Shown here piece after piece: positions 58,185-64,000 of a stretch of DNA of 64,000 nucleotides (position 1 is the first letter of the stretch; every line of letters starts with the position of its first letter). The translations under genes were made by a program, and so were the position numbers. The stretch is from Berberis thunbergii. Lineage: Eukaryota > Streptophyta > Magnoliopsida > Ranunculales > Berberidaceae. Where the stretch lies: positions 1 to 64,000 of the forward strand of contig QNQO01000226.1 of the NCBI GenBank assembly GCA_003290165.1, given 5' to 3'. The notes beneath the pieces were generated by a model that saw only the letters and a program-made list of their open reading frames with translations, did no database searches and was not told where the DNA came from.

Positions 58185-59068
58185 GATTGAGGGGGTTCAT
58201 GTGCACTATGCAGATGTGCATCAATTCCAACCATTAGCGTTAGATTGCTCTAAAAACAATCTAACGGTTCTCCTCTCTCTCTCCATTAAATTACTTTCTC
58301 TCTCTATTCATTAAATTACAAATTAAATCACTCTCCATACATCTATATTACACTCATCTCGAGAAAAATTTAACGGTTCAAATTTAATAATTCATATATC
58401 TCTAAGTAAATCTAACCGTTAGATTTTAGTAAAAGATTAAATTGTTGCGAGATGAGTGCACTATTAAATTTGGACCGTTAGATTTACCTAGAGATGTATT
58501 CTATTAAATTTGAATCGTTTATTTTTTTTCGAAATGAGTGTCGAACCATCTATTTTTTCTCGAGATGCATGTAGAATTGTTAGATTTTCTCGAGGTACGT
58601 GTTGAATCATATATTTTTCTCGAGATGAGTACATAATTAAATTTGACATGTATGTACTATTAAATTTGGACCAAGATATTTGTACTATTAAATTTGAGCT
58701 GTTAGATTTACCTTGATATGTGTGTTCCACAAATTTGGCCAATTATTTTTTCTCAAAATTAGTGTAATATTAAATTAGAACCATTAGATTTACTTAGAGA
58801 TATGTATTCTATTAATTTGGACCATTTAATTTTTCTCGAAATGTGTGTTGAATTGTGTAGATTTTGGTAAAAAAATAAGTGAAAAATGTGATTTGATTTG
58901 TAATAATTTAGTGGAGAGAGAGATAAGTGATGTGTGTTTTAATTTGTAATTTATAATTTAATAATGTGTGGGGAGAGAGAGTGATTTAATTTGTAATTTA
59001 ATGAAGAGAGAGTGAGAGGAGAACCGTTAGATTGCTCTGGAATTGATGCACATGAGCGCCCCTCAATC
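58185..59068. mobile_element. Inverted-repeat element with internal repeats (MITE-like)
   Basis: gattgaggggg..catgtgca at 58185 pairs with the reversed right end gattgaggggcgctcatg. Both continue into 'aatctaacggttctcctctc' and 'aaattacaaattaaatcac', so the arms extend about 140 bp with small insertions in the left arm. The interior is a string of diverged ~60-bp units around 'aaatttggaccgttagattt' and 'ctcgagatg'. No target duplication or coding region found. Confidence 0.65.
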
Positions 59069-59159
59069 CCCAATCATCTACCTAAACAATCCCCTATAAT
59101 AACTTTACCTTCTTCCTCTTAGATTTAGGGGAAAGTTAACTATCCCCCTATATATCAGT

Positions 59160-59760
59160 TAATAATAAAATGTTTCAAGCATTTAATTTTCTAAATTAAA
59201 AAAAATCAAAAAATAAAAACAAAAATATCTAAATAATAGTATAATTAAAAAATAATTATTAATATTAATTTATATAATGATAAATAATTAATAAAAAAAT
59301 ATTAATAGTATAATTAAAAATAAATTAATACTAACTTATACAAAAGTAATTATTAATTCTAATTTAAATAATGATAAGTAATTATTAATACTAATTTAAA
59401 TAAAGTATAATTAAAAATTAATTATCTAAATAATGATATAAAAATTAAAGATATATTTAAATAATGATAAAATTTTAATTATTAATTTTCTAAAAACTCT
59501 CAAATTTTTTAATTAGTCAAAATTAAATTAAGTTAAAAATTAATAATAGTATAATTAAAAATATCTAAATAATAATATTATTAAAAATAAGAATATTATA
59601 AATTTAAGATAAATTTAATAATATATATTTAATAATATTATAATAACATAATTGAAATTAAAATAATTATATTATAATTGAAATTAAATTAATATAAAAA
59701 ATTAAAAATATATTAAAATAATAATAATAAAGTAAAAATAGAGCATGTGAAAATGGTGAT
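59160..59760. other. Extremely AT-rich block
   Basis: About 600 bp made almost only of A and T, with recurring 'aataataataa', 'attaattat' and 'aattaaaaat' words. No gene. It may act as a matrix-attachment-like or easily melted region; only base composition supports that. Confidence 0.75.
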
Positions 59761-60228
59761 TAAAATAAATAGAAATTCTGAATGGCGAGGAAACCAGCAA
59801 GGGAGGCGGTGTAACCGCTCATATTCTTGAGATGCATGCTTGCATCTTCAAAATGCATAGAAACACAAATCTCGAGGAAATGAGTGGTCCTTCCCTTTAG
59901 TCTTGCTTTCAGTTCCTATCCTCTCTTTTTTCAACTTTACAAATTTATACTTCATCTCCAAGATCTCCTCACTCTTTAAACATTTTTCAATTTTAATTCA
60001 AAAAAACATTAAAAAAATTGTTCAGAAATTAAATATTTCTTTTCCCTAATTTCGAAAGCATTAAAAAAAGTCCCTGTTTTTTTTCAGGGTTTTTTTTTTC
60101 CTTTCTTTTTTTTTTCTGCTCAAAGAACTCCATTTCTCCTACAGATTTTCTCTTCTGTACACAAGTCCTAAATTATTGGAAATTGAACTACAATTCATCT
60201 TTTCTTCGGTCCGTCCTCCATCCATCAA

Positions 60229-61248
60229 TCAATCGATCTTGTTGATCCCAATTCGCTTCACCCCAACATTCCTTATAGCATCTGAGTTACTGTTCAAACA
60301 CAGTCCACTCTGTTCAAGTCCAGTCATGTAGTTCCTCACTTCCGTCTTGATCATTTCTTGCATTATAGCCAAGAACTCATGATTAAAAGGTACAAATGCC
60401 TTCTCTTGTTCTTGCTGTTGAACCTGCATTGAAGCAGGAGCAGGCGCCACCATCGACTGTGCTTGCGGTACTGGTGGTGGTACTAAGTAATTTTGTTTCT
60501 GGTGGTGGTTAACAGGTTTCTGCCGTAAAGGTACAGATTGTGCATAAGAAGCAAAAACCGGAGGTGGTTTCTGAGCGGACTCGACAGGGCTAGGAGTCGT
60601 AGACCGATTATTGGATCGGGTCGAATCCTCACCCGAATCCGCTCCAGGAAGAGAGAGACTGAGTGAAGTCGGTGGATCGTTAGACAACTCAATCTGAGTC
60701 TGAATCGGTGGTGGAACAAGAGGAGCGATTCCACCAGTCCTCGCAACAGGTCGAAAAACATGAGAAGTCACAGGCAAACTCGAATCACTCGAATCAGATC
60801 CCGAAGGACTCTCGGGGTTGAAATAAACAGCCGCACCAGCACTCGCAGATCTCTTCAATGGCGGAAGCTCTTCATCAAAATTACCAGTGTCGCAACTAAT
60901 TGACGAACATTTCCGCTTCAACGTCGAGTTCCAGTGGTTCTTGATCGCGTTGTCAGTGCGACCAGAGAGCAGCCTCGCGATCGTCGCCCACTTGTTGCCG
61001 AACCTGGCGTGCGCCTTCACGATCTTCTCGTCTTCCTCTGGCGTAAAAGCTCTGTGTTCGACTTGCGGTGAGAGCTGGTTACACCACCGCAGGCGACACG
61101 ACTTGCCTGATCGACCAGGGATCGATTTGCTGATTAAAGACCAGTTTCGAGGGCCGTGCCTTTCGACGAGCTTCTGCAAGGCTGCGTCTTCTTCCGGACT
61201 CCATGGGCCTTTGATCCGATCCATCTCCTTTCTTGATGAACTCGCCAT
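60229..61248 (-). CDS. R2R3-MYB transcription factor, subgroup 22 (MYB44/70/73/77-like)
   Basis: A single-exon frame of 339 residues. R2 (about 12-60) has '[19 protein letters not shown]' with regularly spaced Trp; R3 (about 64-112) has '[20 protein letters not shown]' and '[18 protein letters not shown]'. The following Ser-rich region includes 'TSLSLSLPG', an LxLxL EAR-type repression motif characteristic of subgroup 22. The C-terminal '[17 protein letters not shown]' block is also a family signature. Such proteins act in the nucleus in ABA, auxin, salt or drought responses; absence of introns is normal for this subgroup. ATG 61246-61248 is chosen because R2 follows at the usual distance and the upstream in-frame extension is low complexity. 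Gln/Pro-rich stretches lie around residues 250-310. No damage seen. Confidence 0.96.
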   Translation of the reverse strand: MASSSRKEMDRIKGPWSPEEDAALQKLVERHGPRNWSLISKSIPGRSGKSCRLRWCNQLSPQVEHRAFTPEEDEKIVKAHARFGNKWATIARLLSGRTDNAIKNHWNSTLKRKCSSISCDTGNFDEELPPLKRSASAGAAVYFNPESPSGSDSSDSSLPVTSHVFRPVARTGGIAPLVPPPIQTQIELSNDPPTSLSLSLPGADSGEDSTRSNNRSTTPSPVESAQKPPPVFASYAQSVPLRQKPVNHHQKQNYLVPPPVPQAQSMVAPAPASMQVQQQEQEKAFVPFNHEFLAIMQEMIKTEVRNYMTGLEQSGLCLNSNSDAIRNVGVKRIGINKID

Positions 61249-61313
61249 TCGAATTCGAACTCGAAAAACCCTAAAATTAAAAACCCTCAAAACAACAAAA
61301 TAAAAAATGAGAA

Positions 61314-61336
61314 TTTTTTTTTTTTTTTTTTTTTTT
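61314..61336. repeat. Run of 23 T (A on the MYB sense strand) in the MYB 5' UTR
   Basis: Homopolymer between the TATA-like site and the MYB start codon. It would appear as an A23 tract in the MYB leader. Confidence 0.9.
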
Positions 61337-61417
61337 GGAAACAGAGAGGAGGGGTAAGGGTGGAGGTCGTCCAAGCGGAGCCTCTCTCGCAAAGAAAGAA
61401 GAGAGGCAGTGAGAGGG

Positions 61418-61425
61418 TATTTAAA
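61418..61425 (-). promoter_or_regulatory. TATA-like box of the MYB gene
   Basis: The minus strand reads TTTAAATA about 170 bp upstream of the MYB ATG, a plausible distance for a 5' UTR of 130-140 bp. Confidence 0.5.
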
Positions 61426-62675
61426 GGGCTAAATTTTTTACCGACTGAACCGGTTTTAGTCACCGGTTATAGGCGTTATGGTCACCGCTTCTTCTTCAAT
61501 TCTCAACAAACACAGTAAGTTGCCGTTAGATTAAATGAACGCGGATCTAGAGGAATGATCCAGGGGCGAGAGAGTGTGAAATGAGTCCTAGTGGTTACTT
61601 TGTGCATACAGCTGTAATGGGACACGCGGCGGACATGGAAAGGGACAATGAGGAGGAGAGCCTAAATTCTCGCGAGATGGATTTGAAAGGTGAAATTATT
61701 ACGAGAAATTGGAGTGAGAGAGACTAGTAGAGAGAGTTTGACTAAGTCAGGCTGGAGAGCAATATAGCGCACGGAAGAGGTGAGGGTGAGCTGAGCTGGA
61801 CAAAACGACAAAAGGGTCGAATCGGAGGCTTTAAACCTGCCATTCTAACTGCCATCTTTCCTCACTGTTACCGGCACATGTCGGTCACCGCCCGGATCAT
61901 GGTTGCTTTTTCATTTGAGTAAAATATGAGTCAAATTATTTATTTATTTATTAAATAGAGTTTAAGTGAGTTAACTATATATATGAGTTTGCTTGTACGT
62001 CTTGAAATATATTTATGAACTTTGACCAAGAAAGATTATTATTAATTAATATCATCAATAACTAAATACTAAGTAACCGTTTCCAACTGTCACTTTGAAT
62101 TTTGAAAATGAGGTGAGGGACGTTATAACGGTGAAGGGGAGTACGACGGAGAGTACTAGTGTGGAGAAACAGAAAAAACAGAAGAGATAGGATGGAATCG
62201 TTTTCGTGATACGTTTCATTTGTGCATGCAGAGCAGAGACAGAGAGAGAGAGTGATATGTGTGGGGACAGCTGGGTGGGTGTCCTCTTTTGGTGCCACAT
62301 TGACACTGTTTCGGGGGATGTTTATCACTTTAACCTCTCTTTTTTTGTCGTATGTGGTAGGCACGTGTGTGTTGTGTTGTGCTTCACCTCCACGTGTTTT
62401 GTGGAATACCAAATGTCACGTGTATTGTGCTCCATGGTTCGTGAATGAGGGGTGTCCATCCCATTACACGATACTGATTTCGTCCCATTCCAATTTTCTT
62501 CAAGTCCATTTGGAATTAATCAAACTCATCCCAATCTATAGTAGGAAATCATGTCTCATCCCGAACTTATTCATTTAATATTATTATTGATGCAGTCAAT
62601 TTTTGTTTCATACTTTGACCATGTACCTATTGACCTGCATAAGTAATGCACGTGAGCCACAGACTACCGTGGAGT

Positions 62676-63629
62676 GGTTGATGACACTTCGATACTAAAG
62701 TCAGACAGGGATCTGAGGAATATGTAATGCTATAACAAGGAATTTGTAGCATACCTTAGCTTACCAACCCCGTGTCTTATTTATAGTGCAAGGAGTCCTG
62801 GTTCAAACAGACCATCATAATTTGTAGTTTAAGGAGGAGATCTTCGTGGAGATCCTTATCTAATTAAGAGTCGTGATGTAGGAGGAAAATTTATTGTTAG
62901 TTCTTCACTCCTAGATACACAAGAGAGTGTTCTCAATCTAAGAGCAATCCGTAGAAGGGAGTTTTCCTGTATGGAAAATACTCTGGCGTTTGCTTCCTAT
63001 TTTGAAGTAGATAGCAATTGTAGTTGTTCGTCAGAAATTAATTCTCGAGATACTTGCCTAAAGAGGGCTCATGGGTATTGAGGATAGCTGTGAGACGTGT
63101 GGGGTCTAGAATGTTGTGAGAATCTGAGTCTGCTTGGCAAACTGAAGTTGAGCGGGCTTAGATCTGCTTGGGCTGGATTTGTATTAGACCGATACTTGAC
63201 ACCGTAGTTCTTCGAGATCATCATGACACGTGTTCGACTCAGGAGTGTGATTGTTTTTATGTATCATCAGCTACTCCCCCGAGTTAGTTGGTCGTCACAT
63301 CGGTTCAATAAAGTCATCTCTTGAAGGGATGCGACGCTCGTGACGATTAAGTCTGAATCGTTGCTTGAGTCGTGCGCTGCATTAATTGGGTGTGCGTTGG
63401 TTCGGTGGAAAAGATGCGGGAACCTATCCCCTACATAGGTAATTCACAGTGTTTAGTCTAACCCTTTTGTTTTACTTACTTTTGAAGATATCGTTATGAA
63501 ATGTTCGTTCGTCTTATTCATGGCTTGAGAAAACCTTCTTGATGATGTTGTTCTGGCTAAGGGCTTAGAGTTTTTTGAAAACAGGTTGCTGTACGAGCCT
63601 AATCTTGTTGAATTTTGTACAAAGTTTGA
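62676..63629 (+). other. Possible LTR and leader of a retroelement
   Basis: Has LTR-like signals: 'cttatttatagtgc' (TATA-like, near 62777) and 'ttcaataaagtc' (polyadenylation-like, near 63305), directly before the retroelement frame at 63630. Its borders, primer-binding site and second copy cannot be fixed inside the window. Confidence 0.4.
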
Positions 63630-64000
63630 GTTTCTGAAGACTTGTCGTTGTACCTTCTAACGAGCGACCAAACGCCAATGTCGCCTCCAGCCGATTTCAT
63701 CTATTTATATCGAGGGATGCTTCAAACTGGAGTGTGTTTCCCGATTTTGGACATGATTTGGGATTTTTTAGATCTCTTAGGAATTTTTCCGGCTCAGTTG
63801 GGACCCAATGGATACAGGATCATCCTCATGATTCTGCTTAGTACTAAGGAGTATGGCGTTAGTGTGACTCCGCGGGTGATTCAGTTGTTGACCGCTCTTC
63901 GACTACAAAGCAATGTTGTTTGCAAGATGAAGTCGTCAAATTTCTTCGTTAACATGCCTGATGATTTTAAGTTCTGGCAGAAGTACTGTTTTCTATCCCC
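63630..64000 (+). CDS. Partial retroelement ORF with putative plant transposon (PF04195-like) domain
   Basis: An open frame runs to the window edge; the first ATG is at 63678. 'FIYLYRGMLQTGVCFPI', 'LLGIFPAQLGPNGYRIIL' and 'MPDDFKFWQKYCFLS' follow the pattern of the 'putative gypsy-type transposon' domain found at the start of several plant retroelement gag regions: a Y.......G..FP block, then the IAPAQL.PN.WR-like block. About 124 codons are visible. If this is right, the rest of the polyprotein lies beyond 64000. Confidence 0.6.

Larger units (their letters stand above)
61249..62675 (-). promoter_or_regulatory. MYB promoter region
   Basis: Upstream DNA of the MYB gene with several CACGTG-like and ACGTG words near 62360-62420 on the plus strand (gcacgtgtg, ccacgtg, tcacgtg), which would fit ABA-responsive control of a subgroup-22 MYB. 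No other gene recognised in this stretch. Confidence 0.5.

Noticed and set aside
61249..61392. In-frame N-terminal extension of the MYB protein to an upstream ATG at 61392
   Set aside because: The extension is poly-Lys from the A-tract and hydrophobic low complexity; family members start just before R2, as at 61248.
62055..62578. Frames on both strands near 62.1-62.6 kb
   Set aside because: No domain, GA repeats and promoter-like sequence; probably non-coding DNA upstream of MYB.

Overview
The window looks like nuclear DNA of a eudicot plant, possibly woody. Genes have many GT-AG introns, some several kilobases long. The three real genes are plant families: an MRG chromatin reader, the plastid heavy-metal ATPase HMA1 and a subgroup-22 R2R3-MYB. 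The rest is packed with plant transposons and one endogenous plant pararetrovirus. I cannot name the species from sequence alone.

Layout. 1-2.9 kb: the 3' part of a decayed Ty1/copia element. 2.9-5.2 kb: AT-rich intergenic DNA. 5.24-9.13 kb: a 3.9-kb element with ~97-bp terminal inverted repeats that carries a proline dehydrogenase (ProDH) pseudogene with introns, itself broken by a 707-bp hAT-type insertion. 9.4-10.7 kb: another hAT-type element. 10.87-28.68 kb: the MRG gene, 12 exons over 17.8 kb, its introns full of hAT-type elements (one nested in another), LINE debris and a gypsy integrase relic. 29.24-39.06 kb: a large imperfect palindrome. Its arms (~3.2 kb each) hold oppositely oriented copies of the 3' half of a caulimovirid-like endogenous pararetrovirus. 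Between them lies a 4.8-kb CACTA (En/Spm) transposon carrying broken pieces of three unrelated genes, all on the minus strand: PARP, a GDP-mannose-type nucleotide-sugar transporter (GONST-like) and a SKU5-similar multicopper-oxidase-like gene (SKS). 39.58-57.57 kb: HMA1, 13 exons, 847 codons, apparently intact, with a copia element in intron 4 and MITE-like elements in introns 5 and 10. 57.6-60.2 kb: intergenic, with an inverted-repeat element and a very AT-rich block. 60.23-61.25 kb: the intronless MYB gene on the minus strand. 62.7-64 kb: probably the start of another LTR retroelement running off the edge.

How parts may interact (inference). The viral non-coding region in the right arm has a TATA box pointing toward HMA1, about 0.9 kb upstream of its start codon. 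Its mirror copy in the left arm points toward the 3' end of MRG in antisense. The palindrome could give hairpin RNA. The CACTA with three same-strand gene fragments and the TIR-bounded ProDH carrier are the most unusual structures here. I found no CRISPR array, operon or prokaryotic feature, as expected. Exon boundaries are read by eye from GT/AG sites, reading-frame phase and family knowledge; no alignment or expression data were available.
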